Part shown: positions 1 to 12,744 of the stretch, piece by piece
Position numbering within the stretch: position 1 is the first letter of the stretch
Layout of the letters: every line of letters begins with the position of its first letter
Assembly: GCA_039000515.1 (NCBI GenBank)
Contig: JBCFYV010011164.1
Span: 49,286,704 to 49,350,703, forward strand
Direction: 5' to 3'
From: Timema cristinae
Taxonomy: Eukaryota > Arthropoda > Insecta > Phasmatodea > Timematidae
DNA: 64,000 bases
The notes under the pieces: model-generated
Database searches by the model: none
Told to the model about the DNA's origin: nothing
What the model saw: the letters and a program-made list of their open reading frames with translations, nothing else
Position numbers and translations under genes: made by a program

Positions 1-127
1 CCTAAATAGTTTTCTACTCTATCGGGTGCAATTCCTCTAAATTCAACCTTCCTCATCCCTAACACATTAGCATAATTAGTACATAGGTGTATAGCCCGAA
101 TGGGTAGTAAGATGTGATGCTAAAAAA
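1..127 (+). mobile_element. SINE-A copy, 5' part outside window
   Basis: Plus-strand body and 3' tail of the commonest SINE here, including cattagcataattagtaca and tagcccgaatgggtagtaag, ending in an A-run. The tRNA-like head would lie before position 1. Confidence 0.75.
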
Positions 128-1009
128 AAGTTAGTGAAGAAACACATGAATGCGAGACTTTGTAGACCCATTATGTTCATTAATCATGTTTCAAGTTTTT
201 ATCATAAATAGGTTAATTAAAATAATTTTAAGGTTAGCCTGACTTTTGTCTCCCACCCTATCCTGCGTGCTTCCTAACTACCCCTCCCTCTACCCCGTGC
301 TCCCTTCTTGTGACCCACTCGTCTCGTAACACACTATATTTTAAAGAATTAGGCTCTAGGTATCACCTCTACAATTTAACCCCTCCACTGCAGAAAATGT
401 CAATCTCAAATAGAGGGGAAGGAAGTGTATGGTTGTCTAAACGTGAGGCTGGCAGCACTGTTCCCGGGTGCACTGGTGCACTGGGGTGACGCTAGCCGTT
501 GCCATGGTGACCATCACAACACACCTGACTGCTGGTTTGTACCCGGCCAGTCCACGAAAAATAAAAAGAGGACAAGGAAATCTTCCCACTCACTGCGACT
601 TCTGTTGCCGGCCTTTTGAAGACAGCTTTAACGGACATCCGCCGCATGAAAGACACGTCCTTTTTATTTACGAAAATATAACACAAGGTAAGATTTTTAA
701 CAAATATTGACTCATCGTCTATCGACTGAGATATCCGGGTTCATACCCATGTCACACTGCTCCCTTGGTTTATTTCAAGACTCATAGTCAACAAAGAAGA
801 TTTTTTTTAACCTTTTAGTTTATTAACAACTTATTTTACGGCAGTCTTTTTTTAAGCTTTTTCCAATCTTGTAATCCTTTCAGAGCCATAGCTTAGCCAA
901 CATATATATCCTCCCAGCCTTTCATAAAAAATATTAAACAAATAGCCGCTATATATTGTAAAATATAAGCAGTTGTTGGAGATTTTAATACATATTTTTA
1001 TATTAATGA
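128..1009. other. no recognised gene; AT-rich sequence
   Basis: A short GC-richer block around 430-660 has overlapping small open frames, but none resembles a known protein and there is no coding signature. The rest is AT-rich single-copy-looking sequence. Confidence 0.5.
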
Positions 1010-1322
1010 CCGGCTCTATGCTCTAGTGGTCAGAGCTCCTGGATAAGGATTAAGAGGTCCTGGGTTCGATTCCTGGTGTTAACATATTTTTATGTGAAGT
1101 AGTGTGTCTGGAACGGGTTAAACTCAGCTTTGTTAGAACAATTGAGGAACTATTTGAGTAAAGAAGTAGCGGTTTTGGTCTAGAAAACTGAGCTTAACGG
1201 CCTAAGGGTTTGTTGTGCTGACCGCATGACACCCTCTATCCGCAAATGTTGGCACTACCTTCGCCAACATGCAGCTACAATTAAGTCGGAAGAGCTCGCC
1301 TGCGGGCTGACGCCATTGATTT
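1010..1322 (+). mobile_element. SINE-D copy (tRNA-derived)
   Basis: tRNA-like head with A box (ctctagtggtcagagctcc) and B box (gggttcgattcctgg) near 1022-1078. The body includes ctctatccgcaaatgttggc. A second copy with the same head-to-tail order is at 23474-23762, which supports a dispersed family. Confidence 0.75.
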
Positions 1323-1432
1323 TTTTGTTTTTAATTTGCTATAAAATAACACTATTAATAGAGTAAGATTTTATCAATTCTACCGAAAAAATATTGTATT
1401 TTATAAAAGGTATTTCTTACCAGAATCTTATT

Positions 1433-1480
1433 ACAACTGGTTAGCTCAGTTGATAGAGCTATATAGAGTTCAGACTAAAG
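1433..1480 (+). mobile_element. tRNA-like fragment, A-box part only
   Basis: ggttagctcagttgatagag resembles the D-arm of a tRNA, but no acceptor stem, B box or T-arm follows. A decayed SINE head is more likely than a tRNA gene. Confidence 0.4.
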
Positions 1481-2630
1481 TTTGTATGACGTCAGATTGC
1501 GTAGGAGTGGAGCTTCAAAAGTCTAAGAATGGGCTTACTGTATTTAGTACTAGCATTTATTCATATTACAAATCATATTCTATTCAGCGATCACTTTTTA
1601 ACAAATGGTGATAATTTTTACAGCTAAACTAGATTTCATACATCTAGAAATTATTTTGATAAAAAAACAATAAAGCAGACCTACACCAGGATATTTACGT
1701 ACTAGCCGATTATTTTAATTATTTGGTTAGAATACATTTTGTTACGAAGTGTTTTAAAACTTGAATAATAAATATATACGTAGGTCTACAATAGTATTAA
1801 TTTATATTAAATAAACAGATATTTTCCAGCACACGCCTTTGCTCATCCAGATACCTTCTGTTAAGGTGGTATGTTTAAAAAAATGTGTCCTGGACAGCTA
1901 TAGTTTGATCCCCGTAGGAAGAACCTTCATGAAGTTATAAAAACTGTAACCTTGTCACAACGAAACATGGGATGATTGTAACACTCACCTAATGCTGTCC
2001 CGGTTGACTCGCAATGGAATCGACTTCACAACACAAGACGCCACCTTCAACGCGCACTAAAACCGACTGAACTGGCGCTCGCCAAAAGTTCAAACACCTG
2101 TCTTTGGTTGTACCTTTGTACTCGAGCCTTCTTGCTGCAAAGTTAGTTACATTAGTTATAAGGCGCACAATGGAACATATTTACATTGAGGTAGGTTATT
2201 GGTTTATTTGTAGAGTATTGCAAACTAAATTATAAACTCCATTTTATAAAATTATATCTACGTGTTTGAGAAAAGTTATTTTATGTTTAAGAAAAACCTT
2301 TTAACTATTTATCTAAATATTTTTTATGCTAGCTATTATTTATTATTTAAAACTAGGCAGGAACCAATATTGGTTTACATTTCAACTACTCACAAGTTAG
2401 AGTTTTGCATTTTCGTATTTAAGAAAATAATAACTAAATAGGCCGCAACTAAATAAATTAGACGATGTTAATCTATTCAATATTTTAGTTTGTTGATAAT
2501 ATTATTATAAACAGATGTGTGAAAATCTGAGCAACGCTCGTTCAAGGATACCAATACTTTAACTATATTTACCAAATTTATAGCCTCTAACCTTTTTAAA
2601 GGTAATCTTCTTTAGAAAATCGTTGCCAAC
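1481..2630. other. no recognised gene; AT-rich
   Basis: Mostly AT-rich. A GC-richer patch at about 1985-2125 has no open frame of note and is not recognised. Confidence 0.4.
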
Positions 2631-3900
2631 TGTTGGCGCAAACTCGTTTTATTTTGTGAGTTAACGCTAGAAGCAAAGTCGAAGCTAAAACTAGCGGACG
2701 ATACAAAGTGGGGTGGTCATAATAACCCAAACGCTATCTTTTCCTCGAAAGTGAAGCTAACTAGCGGTAGCAACTAACTTTGCGTCGAATGGTCATAATA
2801 GCCCTGCAGGGCTCTGTGGACGCTTCTAGATAATACCCCCCCTTATCCGTCCACTCTGAGAGCATATGATCACTTCAGGGTATAAAAGTGTTGTGGTGCG
2901 ATGTGTTGGCACGCATTATACTCTGGGCTTTTAGGAGGTAAGAGTCTTACTTCATAAGTGGGCTCGTCATAATTAATCAAAATTCTCTTTAGCTTAAAAT
3001 CTTATTTATATCTTCCAAATTCAAATGTTTCGGACTTCATATAAATTTGTAGCTATTTATTATTCTTTATTTATTTAACGAATAGTCATGACTGCGGGGT
3101 ATTGGTAGTCGTCTTCACGACTATGGCAATATGTTTATGTTCTTTCTGCATAAACAAAAAGGTGGATAAATGTGGGGCCGCAGGCCATCTAAGAAAAACA
3201 CGGATGTTTTTAGTAATGTTTAATGTTTATATACATGGGGTTGTTAGTCGAGACAATCCCCGTCTTTTTGATATGTTTATATACCTAGGATTGTTAGTGG
3301 GTCTAGATAGTATATTGTTACGTTTCATATATCTATATTTGTGTTAATGGTTGTTAGGGAGATAATATATAGTTTATTGTTATGTTTGGCAATTATTAGT
3401 TTGTGGGTTCTAAATAGTGGGACCGCGGGCCACCTGATTGTTGAATCTCCCAACGGGGCCTAACTTATTACTTAATTAAATGGGTGGAGTTATTATTGTT
3501 AGGTTTGCAAACTCTGTATTTACTTTGATGCTATTGATAAGCCTCTCGGCTGTATTAGTTAACTATGGGGTCTTGAGTCCCTTTGGGCTATGCTAGAGCT
3601 TAGGCTAGGCTTGCGCTATTATTTGAGAATTGTAACGTTTAATGTGTGTAAGGAGACCAATTTATCAACAGACCGGGGTCACCCGTTAACTGTGTCTTTT
3701 CTAGGGCCTTATTATAAGACAGCTATATCTCGTTATGGCTGTATCGCCCTTCTGGCCGTGACATGTGTTTGTATGTCACTTCGCCCATCAGGCGCATACT
3801 GGCACTTGGTATTTGTAATCTTCAATGTTCCGCTCCCCCATTGAGCTGTATTATGTTTGAATGAATAAAAATTTATAACTCTCTTGTTTCTACCTCTGTC
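2631..3900 (+). other. possible promoter-to-polyA unit of unknown nature
   Basis: Two diverged direct repeats (about 2675-2735 and 2750-2805, sharing gaagctaa and tggtcataata) are followed by a TATA-like box (gggtataaaagtg, 2879-2891). A good 5' splice-site-like sequence follows (ggag|gtaaga, 2937-2942), then AATAAA at about 3863. The spacing suggests a short transcription unit or a solo LTR, but no LTR ends or target duplication were found. The open frames inside are short and unlike known proteins. Confidence 0.25.
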
Positions 3901-4311
3901 CATTATTTGATTGGGATGGTGAAGGAGAGTAGTTACAAAACATACATGTTGAGTAACTTAGCCAACATTGACCAAAGTATGTTGTTACAGTTGCATTACA
4001 TGTCCTGTTGACTATGGATTCAATGCGTGGTCTAGCAGTAACAAATCTATTTTATATTTATTATTAATTTGACTTGGATTGGTATTGATCTGGACTAGAT
4101 ATATTTGATAGAATATGAAAGAGTTTGCCGAGTTGGGCTGTTCATTTATTTAATCCTGTATGACATTTAAAACTGTATATATTTATTTTATTTCAACGTG
4201 ACATGTGGTTAGTATAAATAATAATAAACGAATTTATAAAAATGACTTAAAATAGCATTGTGAAAATCAGACGCTATAATACAATATTTAATAGCCTTTT
4301 TTTATATAGCT

Positions 4312-4549
4312 TAGCATCGCTTCTTACTACCCGTTCGGGTTATACGCCTATGTTCTAATGGGTTAGGAATTGAGAAGGTTGGATTGAGATAAAGTGCACT
4401 CGCATTCACGTGGAGAGAGAATGGAAAACAACTTAGGGGAAACCACCCTCAGTGCACCCGACCGGGATCGAGCCCCGATCTCCCCATCTTCATCAGTCTA
4501 GTCTAACGTGAGAGTAGCGCGTTAGACCACGCGGCCACCGAAGCGGGTC
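4312..4549 (-). mobile_element. SINE-A copy, complete
   Basis: Reads tail-first on the plus strand (tcttactacccgttcgggtt) and ends with the tRNA-like head (gcggccaccgaagcgggtcg). Tail, body and a tRNA(Ser/Leu)-like head with long variable arm are all present, about 238 bases. ttata-type repeats on both sides may be a target-site duplication. Confidence 0.85.
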
Positions 4550-4889
4550 GTTTATAATATTTAACTAAGTTATTTTATTTATTTATTTTAAACTGTTATT
4601 ATAGTTCGTATAAGAATAAGGACGAGTTACTTAAAGCGTGGATGGGGCCTTTAAAATAAGAACGAACTCTTTTGGCCATGTCCAAACGTGTGCACGTAAT
4701 CTACACATTAGTTTCCCTCTGCGAAACAGTTTAAGACCAAACCCTGAAAAGGTTTTGTAGCGAATAAAAAACTGCTTTGTAACACGCAAACGTCAAATAA
4801 ATATCACTGGTACCATTGTTAACTAAAAATATACGGTATAGCTAAACAAATTTAAAATAGTTTGAATATGTGTTGGGAAATTTCCCTTG

Positions 4890-5106
4890 CTGCGCGTCTT
4901 ACTACCCACCCGGGCTATCCAAATTTGATCACGCTGATGGGTTAAGTATGAGAACGGCAGAATTTATATTAACTGTATCAGAATTTGTGTGTAGGAAGAG
5001 CGGGAAACCATTAAGGAGACACTTGGTCGGGATTCAAACCCTGCCCTCCCTTTTCACGACAAACCAGACTAGACGAGTATGACATTTGGTCCACGTCCCC
5101 GCCGAT
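4890..5106 (-). mobile_element. SINE-A copy, diverged
   Basis: Tail (gcgtcttactacccacccgg), body with ggaaaccattaagga, and degraded head ending about 5106. Heavily mutated, so probably an old insertion. Confidence 0.75.
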
Positions 5107-5392
5107 GTATGTTGAAATGTCAGCTCCGCTAGTCCGGAAGATGGCCGGCCGACCACAGAAATACCGAAAGGATGTGATGTGAGCAATACGAGTCTAAAGG
5201 AAACATAACTGATAAAGAGGTAGGAAGTAACAACAGGGGATGTCCCAATCTTGGAATCAGTCGATAGCGTGCACTTTCTTCCGAGTTAAAGGGGGCCAGG
5301 ATCGATTCCGAGTATAGACTAAAATAAATTTGGACTAACCTTTAAAAGTGATGAGTTGGCTGCCGAGGACCTGATTTTAAAACTTTTTTTTT

Positions 5393-5647
5393 TAGCGTCG
5401 CATCTTACCACCCGTTCAGGCCATACGCTCGTGTACTAACTACGTCAAAGGTTTTAGGGATGATGAAAGGTATATATAATTAAGTGTACCCGAATCTGCG
5501 TGGTGGAAGAGTGGAAAACAATTATGAAAGAAAAAAAAAACAGATTCAGTACACCTGACATAGATTTGAACCTCGACCTCCCTGTCATCGGCAGTCTAGT
5601 CTACTGCTATAATGGGGTCTTAGACCATGCGGCCACTGAAGTGGGTA
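5393..5647 (-). mobile_element. SINE-A copy
   Basis: Tail starts gcgtcgcatcttaccacccg; head ends agaccatgcggccactgaag. An A-run in the body is expanded to ten. A (tta)n tract follows at 5654-5670. Confidence 0.8.
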
Positions 5648-5684
5648 GCAATTTATTATTATTATTATTATATCCGTGTCTGTG

Positions 5685-5835
5685 AGGAAATGTACCCGCA
5701 TTTGTTTATATTTGTTTGTATTAGCCATTTAGGAAAGACCAACATGTTTTAGTCTGGTTGGGAATAGAACCCTGACTTTCTATTTAGCCAGCATACAGTC
5801 CAGGACAAGACCAATTGGCATCTTTGTCCACGTGT
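5685..5835 (-). mobile_element. degraded SINE-A-like fragment
   Basis: Body words such as tgtacccgcatttg and ccatttaggaaagacca in SINE-A order, with a poorly preserved B-box region (ggaatagaaccctgac). Tail absent. Confidence 0.45.
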
Positions 5836-5997
5836 GTCCATTGGAGCTGTTTCCATTTTTGTTCAAAAAACTCAATAACTTTTACATGAAGCTATTCAGG
5901 GTCATTATTATATAAAATTATCGAATCGTGGGTGACATGTTTGCTGTAGTTACGCTATTTTAGTGGTCCACACACAAATACAAGTCATCTTCTCTGC

Positions 5998-6277
5998 CTG
6001 ATTCTCAATATAAGTAGGCCATATTTTGTAATTCTCAATAATAATAGTAGGCCATATTTTGTAATTCTCAATATAAGTAGGCCATATTTTGTAATTCTCA
6101 ATATAAGTAGGCCATATTTTGTAATTCTCAATATAAGTAGGCCATATTTTGTAATTCTCAATATAAGTAGGCCATATTTTGTAATTCTCAATATAAGTAG
6201 GCCATATTTTGTAATTCTCAATATAAGTAGGCCATATTATATAATTCTCAATATAAGTAGGCCATATTTTGTAATCA
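5998..6277 (+). repeat. 30-bp minisatellite, about 9 copies
   Basis: Unit starts gtaattctcaatataagtag and continues gccatatttt. Nine tandem copies, nearly identical; the second has a 3-base insertion and the eighth a few substitutions. Not coding: the minus-strand open frame is a by-product of a period divisible by three. Confidence 0.97.
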
Positions 6278-6348
6278 TCCCCATACGTAAAGCACAGTGA
6301 TTTAAATTGCGTTTATCATCTGTATAATTATTTTTATTAGAGCCAGGG

Positions 6349-6374
6349 ATGGATGGATGGATGGATGGATGGAT
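6349..6374 (+). repeat. (atgg)n microsatellite
   Basis: About six tandem ggat units just right of the 30-bp minisatellite. Confidence 0.95.
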
Positions 6375-8892
6375 TCTGTTATTTGGGAATGTTATTAAAA
6401 CCTCTATAATATTTGTAATTTTATAGTTTTATTTTTTGTTTCTTTGGATATTTATTTTTACTATTTATATGGTAACCATAATACCACATGAACCAAAACA
6501 ATATGTTTCACTTACCAGTTTTATTTACATACATTACACAAAACTCATTTGGTAAGACTAAAACTACATTCGAGATTTATTGTTACTAATATTTACTTTT
6601 CAAACAATGAAACATGGCCTATCTCTGGCTGTGATGATAGGCCATGTAGGCACTGGATAGTTGAACTTTTTTTTTCTTCTTTAAATCCACTCACACAAAA
6701 TCAAAACCCAGTACCGGTTCGCGGATTGTTGACAACGGACGCCAGGTTTTAACGAGACTGTACCCTTTCCCTCAACATATAGATGACCAACCACACACAT
6801 AATAATGTAGTAATCGAATGTGTGTTTAATATATCTAAAGGATAAGTTTTATACTGACTGAGAGGGATCAATTTACTTGAACAGTCTCGTTAAGCCTGGC
6901 TTCCCATCACAGCAATACATGATCCGCCACTGCGAGATACATAACCAGGGGGGTAAAAATCAGTATATAATGAACACACATCAACGCTCATAACTAACAA
7001 TATTACAAATTAATAATCTTTATATATCACTACTTTTAGTTTACATAGATATACATAACATTTGTGAAATAATTTAATTTTTGAAACAAATGTGTATATA
7101 TAGATTTTTACTACAATTATTATTATTAACAGGTATGAGTAATTTTTAATATATAAACATTGATTTTGGGGATTTAATTTGTGATTATTATTTAGTTCTA
7201 GCTCATAAATTAATGAAGTAGAAGTATCAATTTGTTATTAAAATATACTTTCAATATAAATCAATGTTTTGAATTTAATCACGAGTTAAAACAATGTTGT
7301 GGAAATAAATTTGTCATCTGTAATAAAGTGTAGGTCTCAATAAACTGTTTCAAATTGCAAAAAAAAAAATAGTTTAATTACTTCGAAATATTTGTCTTTT
7401 AAGTATCATAATATCTAAATGGTTTTATTTTTTCAAAGGCTAACTTTTGTTGTTGTTTGACTCATGTGTCACTCTAATGAATAAGTAAAAAAAAGTGACC
7501 TTTTTTTTATCAATAAGAATTTACTTCAAATATAATCAATTTCTTAACATGATTTTATTTAATTTATTGTTATTTCAATCAGTTGAAAATTAATTTAAAT
7601 TAGTTAAAAAATGACACTTGAATACTGGAATTGAACCCATTTTATTTGTTAAAAACGTGTTGTGTGCATCTCAATTATTGCACAGTTACAATCTTTTAAA
7701 ATAAAAATATTATGAGCTATAAAAATATATACTATTTTATCCATTACACTTACTGTAAGTTATTGTCTTATAAATTAATGTGTATCTAAAAACATAAAAA
7801 AATACGCTAACTTTTTACTTTAAAAAAATATGAATGTGTGCATGTCACATATACCTGTTTGTATTGTCATTAAACGTTATCTGTATAAGTCTTACTTACA
7901 AAATTGAATTCTAAGATTAATTAGATAAAATATTAGAATATTCTGTTTAGTATTCTCTTATACAATTTATGCTTCATTGTTTCATGTTTTATCTATTCTA
8001 ATATATAATAGTTAAACAATTATTTATGACTGCCCACCAAATTAGCTTAGAGTATATTACATATCTACCTAGAATTATAGCCGAAAAGTGAGAACGCCTA
8101 ATAAAGTTTTTAATATCAGCTAGCTTCCTAAGAAAAGGTATTTCCCACTCACTTCAAGCCGGTAATTTACTTTAAAATAAAGCTTCTTTATCCTTTTGTT
8201 TACTTCATTCGTTTTATGCAAATTCAAATCTTTTTAAAATGTTTCAAGTCTTTTTAAAAATAATCTTATGGGTGTGAACACTACTACAATAATACTCGCT
8301 TTCTTTGAAAATAACTTTGCACAGTGATTTTTTTTAACGTTCCTGTGTTAACTAAGCTTGGAAGGGGGGATACAAATTGTTTTGAAGTAAAGTCTATAAA
8401 TATTCCTATTCAGCCGAGAGGGATCCTTCAATTTTGAAAGTATTACCTTTATATTTTTATATAAAATGGTACCAGTTAAAACAAAAAAGTAAGATTACAA
8501 TCTTAAAAACATCAACGTCCAATACGTCAACTTGGCGCCATACTCGCTATAAGAAACAATGGCAATCTAGGATATACGTGACATAATGTACAATGAGAAC
8601 TCATCCAGTATAGCAAAGCTTAAACACGCACAATGAATTATATTTATAATTTAGTAACGATTGTTCGTAAGAAGCTCAGTTAATTAATTATAGATTAACA
8701 TAAATTTAGACACCATCCTAAAATATATTTAGTTATGTTTGTTGTAATAATGAAGTGAGATGGTCCTTCCTGGGCCGGTAGGACTAAAGTGCTATTTGAG
8801 AAATTCTCTGGAATCATGGTCTAGTTCCAGCTGAAGTAATTATGATTGATAAAATAACGCGGCATATTAATAGATTGTTTAACGATTTTACT
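6375..8892. other. AT-rich sequence without recognised gene
   Basis: Many A/T runs and stop codons in all frames. A faint tRNA-like trace (gaattgaacccatt, minus strand) near 7628 is probably an old SINE. No exon-like island seen. Confidence 0.5.
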
Positions 8893-9378
8893 CCTTGCAA
8901 GCTAGTATGAATGGTCATTGAACATTTGATCTCCCTTTTAAGATAGCTATATTGGTCATTGGACACTTGACCTCCTTTGCAAGATAGTATTAATGGTCAT
9001 TGAACACTTGTCCTCCCTTTTAAGATAGCTATATTGGTCATTGGACACTTGACCTCCTTTGCAAGATGGTATTAATGGTCATTGAACACTTGTCCTCCCT
9101 TTTAAGATAGCTATATTGGTCATTGGACACTTGACCTCCTTTGCAAGATGGTATTAATGGTCATTGAACACTTGTCCTCCCTTTTAAGATAGCTATATTG
9201 GTCATTGGACACTTGACCTCCTTTGCAAGATGGTATTAATGGTCATTGAACACTTGTCCTCCCTTTTAAGATAGCTATATTGGTCATTGGACACTTGACC
9301 TCCTTTGCAAGATAGTATTAATGGTCATTGAACACTTGTCCTCCCTTTTAAGATAGCTATATTGGTCATTGGACACGG
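8893..9378 (+). repeat. 82-bp dimer array of 41-bp monomers, about 6 copies
   Basis: Each 82-bp unit is two related 41-mers: ggtcattgaacacttgtcct with ttttaagatagctatatt, and ggtcattggacacttgacct with tttgcaagatggtattaat. Copies are almost identical. First domain of the 41-bp super-array. Confidence 0.97.
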
Positions 9379-9845
9379 GTCCTTCCTTGTAATCAAAGAT
9401 TGTACTCTCCTGTAAACAAGATACAAAGGTTGTTTAGCAAATGTCGTCCATTGTAATTGACTTACATTTGACACATGTCTTCACTTGTATTCAAGAAAAA
9501 GGATCTTGCCAACAATTTCCCTCCCTTGTGAGCTATATTGGTTGTTAAACAAATGTACTCCCAAATAAGCGATTTACGAAGGTCATTCAACAAATGTCCT
9601 TCCTTGTAAACGCGCTATGATGACCGTTTGACAACTGTCCTTCCTTGTAATTGGGCTTTAATTAGCATTAAACACTTGTACTCCCGAGTAAATGAGCTAC
9701 GATGGTCGTTGAACAACTTTACTCTCTTGTGATCAATATATAAGAGAGGGTTAAAGATGTTACCGTTGCAATGGTCTTTCAACGAATTCATTCCCTTGTA
9801 AGCAATAAATAATACCTGACCAACTCTTTTTGTTTCCATATAAAG
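9379..9845 (+). repeat. diverged 41-bp monomers, middle of super-array
   Basis: Roughly eleven degenerate monomers, each with a gtcnttnaacaa-like start and a ctcccttgtaa-like centre. They bridge the 82-bp dimer domain and the homogeneous domain at 9846, showing that both come from one ancestral repeat. Confidence 0.8.
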
Positions 9846-11335
9846 GAGAAATAGCAGGACATGTCCAACGATTTTATTTCCATGTAGGGAAGAAATAGGA
9901 CTTGACCAACGATTTTATTTCCATGTAGGGAAGAAAGAGGACTTGACTAACGATTTTATTTCCATGTAGGGAAGAAATAGGACTTGACCAACGATTTTAT
10001 TTCCATGTAGGGAAGAAAGAGGACTTGACCAACGATTTTATTTCCATGTAGGGAAGAAAGAGGACTTGTCTAACGATTTTATTTCGATATAGGGAAGAAA
10101 GAGGACTTGTCTAACGATTTTATTTTCATGTAGGGAAGAAAGAGGACTTGACTAACGATTTTATTTCCATGTAGGGAAGAAAGAGGACTTGTCTAACGAT
10201 TTTATTTTCATGTAGGGAAGAAAGAGGACTTGACTAACGATTTTATTTCCATGTAGGGAAGAAAGAGGACTTGTCTAACGATTTTATTTCCATGTAGGGA
10301 AGAAAGAGGACTTGACTAACGATTTTATTTCCATATAGAAAAGAAAGAGGACTTGACCAACGATTTTATTTCCATGTAGGGAAGAAAGAGGACTTGACCA
10401 ACGATTTTATTTCCATGTAGGGAAGAAAGAGGACTTGACTAACGATTTTATTTCCATGTAGGGAAGAAAGAGGACTTGACCAACGATTTTATTTCCATGT
10501 AGGGAAGAAAGAGGACTTGACTAACGATTTTATTTCCATGTAGGGAAGAAAGAGGACTTGACTAACGATTTTATTTCCATGTAGGGAAGAAAGAGGACTT
10601 GACCAACGATTTTATTTCCATGTAGGGAAGAAAGAGGACTTGACTAACGATTTTATTTCCATATAGAAAAGAAAGAGGACTTGACCAACGATTTTATTTC
10701 CATGTAGGGAAGAAAGAGGACTTGACTAACGATTTTATTTCCATGTAGGGAAGAAAGAGGACTTGACCAACGATTTTATTTCCATGTAGGGAAGAAAGAG
10801 GACTTGACTAACGATTTTATTTCCATATAGAAAAGAAAGAGTACTTGACCAACGATTTTATTTCCATGTAGGGAAGAAAGAGGACTTGACTAACGATTTT
10901 ATTTCCATGTAGGGAAGAAAGAGGACTTGACCAACGATTTTATTTCCATGTAGGGAAGAAAGAGGACTTGACTAACGATTTTATTTCCATGTAGGGAAGA
11001 AAGAGGACTTGACCAACGATTTTATTTCCATGTAGGGAAGAAAGAGGACTTGACTAACGATTTTATTTCCATGTAGGGAAGAAAGAGGACTTGACTAACG
11101 ATTTTATTTCCTTGTAGGGAAGAAAGAGGACTTGACCAACGATTTTATTTCCATGTAGGGAAGAAAGAGGACTTGACTAACGATTTTATTTCCATGTAGG
11201 GAAGAAAGAGGACTTGACCAACGATTTTATTTCCATGTAGGGAAGAAAGAGGACTTGACTAACGATTTTATTTCCATATAGAAAAGAAAGAGGACTTGAC
11301 TAACGATTTAATTTTCATATAAGGGAGAAATATGT
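9846..11335 (+). repeat. homogeneous 41-bp satellite domain, about 36 copies
   Basis: Unit aacgattttatttccatgta followed by gggaagaaagaggacttgac and one base. Variants (gaccaac, gactaac or gtctaac junctions; a ccatatagaaaagaa type near 10331, 10661, 10826 and 11277) recur at multiples of 41, indicating unequal exchange of multi-unit blocks. Confidence 0.97.
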
Positions 11336-11425
11336 CAAGATTAACGATTTCCCCCCCTTCTTAGCGAGAAATAGGACCTTATCAACCCATTTGCTCTCTT
11401 GTAAGCGAGTTATATAATCGTATTA
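11336..11425 (+). repeat. degenerate end of the 41-bp array
   Basis: Two diverged monomers (ttaacgatttcccccccttc; catttgctctcttgtaagcg) close the array, resembling the diverged middle part. Confidence 0.7.
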
Positions 11426-12744
11426 CAGGCGGTAGAACGCTTTATTTTCTTTATAAGTGACTTGTAAATTGAAATGGGGATTGGGCCAAATCAATACGTT
11501 GTATTAGAAATAGATTTTTAATAATTTAAATAAAGTTTCTTGGCCAGTGTAGCTTAGAACAAATTGATTAATCACATAAAAAAAATTGGAAATAAGTTTT
11601 CAACCGTCATATTTATACCATTTATCGTTTATTTATGAATGTAGCCAAATAATGCCTTCATTACTTATTTTAATCATATTTTTAGATATTTATTCTAGGC
11701 TATATTGCTTAGTTGGCAGTCATTCAATTACTAATAAATTTTTAAATATTCGTTTGTGAAAAGAAAATCATTAATCATATTAATTATATTAATTAATGTA
11801 TAGAAACCATATACACGTTCATCCTGATAAAGGTGAGTAGCTCATTATATGATTATATTTATTAGGTGAATAATGAATAGGATAATTATGCATAGATGCA
11901 TATTTTATTTGGATTTCAATTATTTTATAATTATTTAAATTCAGAGATGTATAACTTAATTATTTTTTAAGTAGATTAAAATAACATCAATCATGATGAC
12001 TTATTTGATTCACCAAATAGGACTACCATATTAAGTATTTTATTAACTTGTGTATTTATAATTAAATGAATAAAATATATATAAAATTTACATTCGAAAT
12101 GAAATAAATTATTTCACGATATAACAATGTGGCTTATACAATTGAGATTTTATAGCCTATTGAAAAATTATTTTACACCTTAAACTATTACTAACTACTA
12201 GAACTCAATGTCTGAATTTAGTCCAAATAAAAAGTAAATACGCATTTAATGACATATCTTAACAATAAGTAGATATTCATATTTAGGCTCTAACACCATC
12301 CTATTTTCTTAGTGAGGTAGCAAACGGAAAATAATTCCAACAACTTGGAAAAAAAATTTAAAATCTCCTAGCCACAAATAAAACCCACAGTTCTCGAAAC
12401 AATGCTATATGAAAATTATCCATTTAACACCACATCAATATATTTAACACTTAAACTGTGTGAAGCTTGCACATATGTTCTGTAAAATGTTCTCATGTTA
12501 GGCCTCATAATTAGCATAGGTATCAACATAACATATCTATTATTGCCTAACTACACATGAGCTAAAGCGTGGTTGGTATCTACAGAATAATCAATTAGAG
12601 CATAGATATTTTACAACAACGCTAAACAAATTTGTTTGTGATCTACAAAAAATTGTGTTTAATTTTGTTAGAGTAAATTCCAGGTCATTTAAAGTTCGAC
12701 CTTGAATGCACAGTGAGTGGAAATTGTAAGAGTCTACGTGGAGG
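11426..12744. other. AT-rich sequence without recognised gene
   Basis: No long open frames, tRNA-like boxes or obvious repeats. Confidence 0.5.

Noticed and set aside
3102..3347. Peptide with CGAAGHLRK, resembling part of a CCHC zinc knuckle
   Set aside because: Only one Cys-Gly-His spacing fits and the first Cys pair is absent; chance match in a short frame.
5985..6221. 78-codon minus-strand frame of repeated RITKYGLLIL
   Set aside because: Translation of the 30-bp minisatellite.
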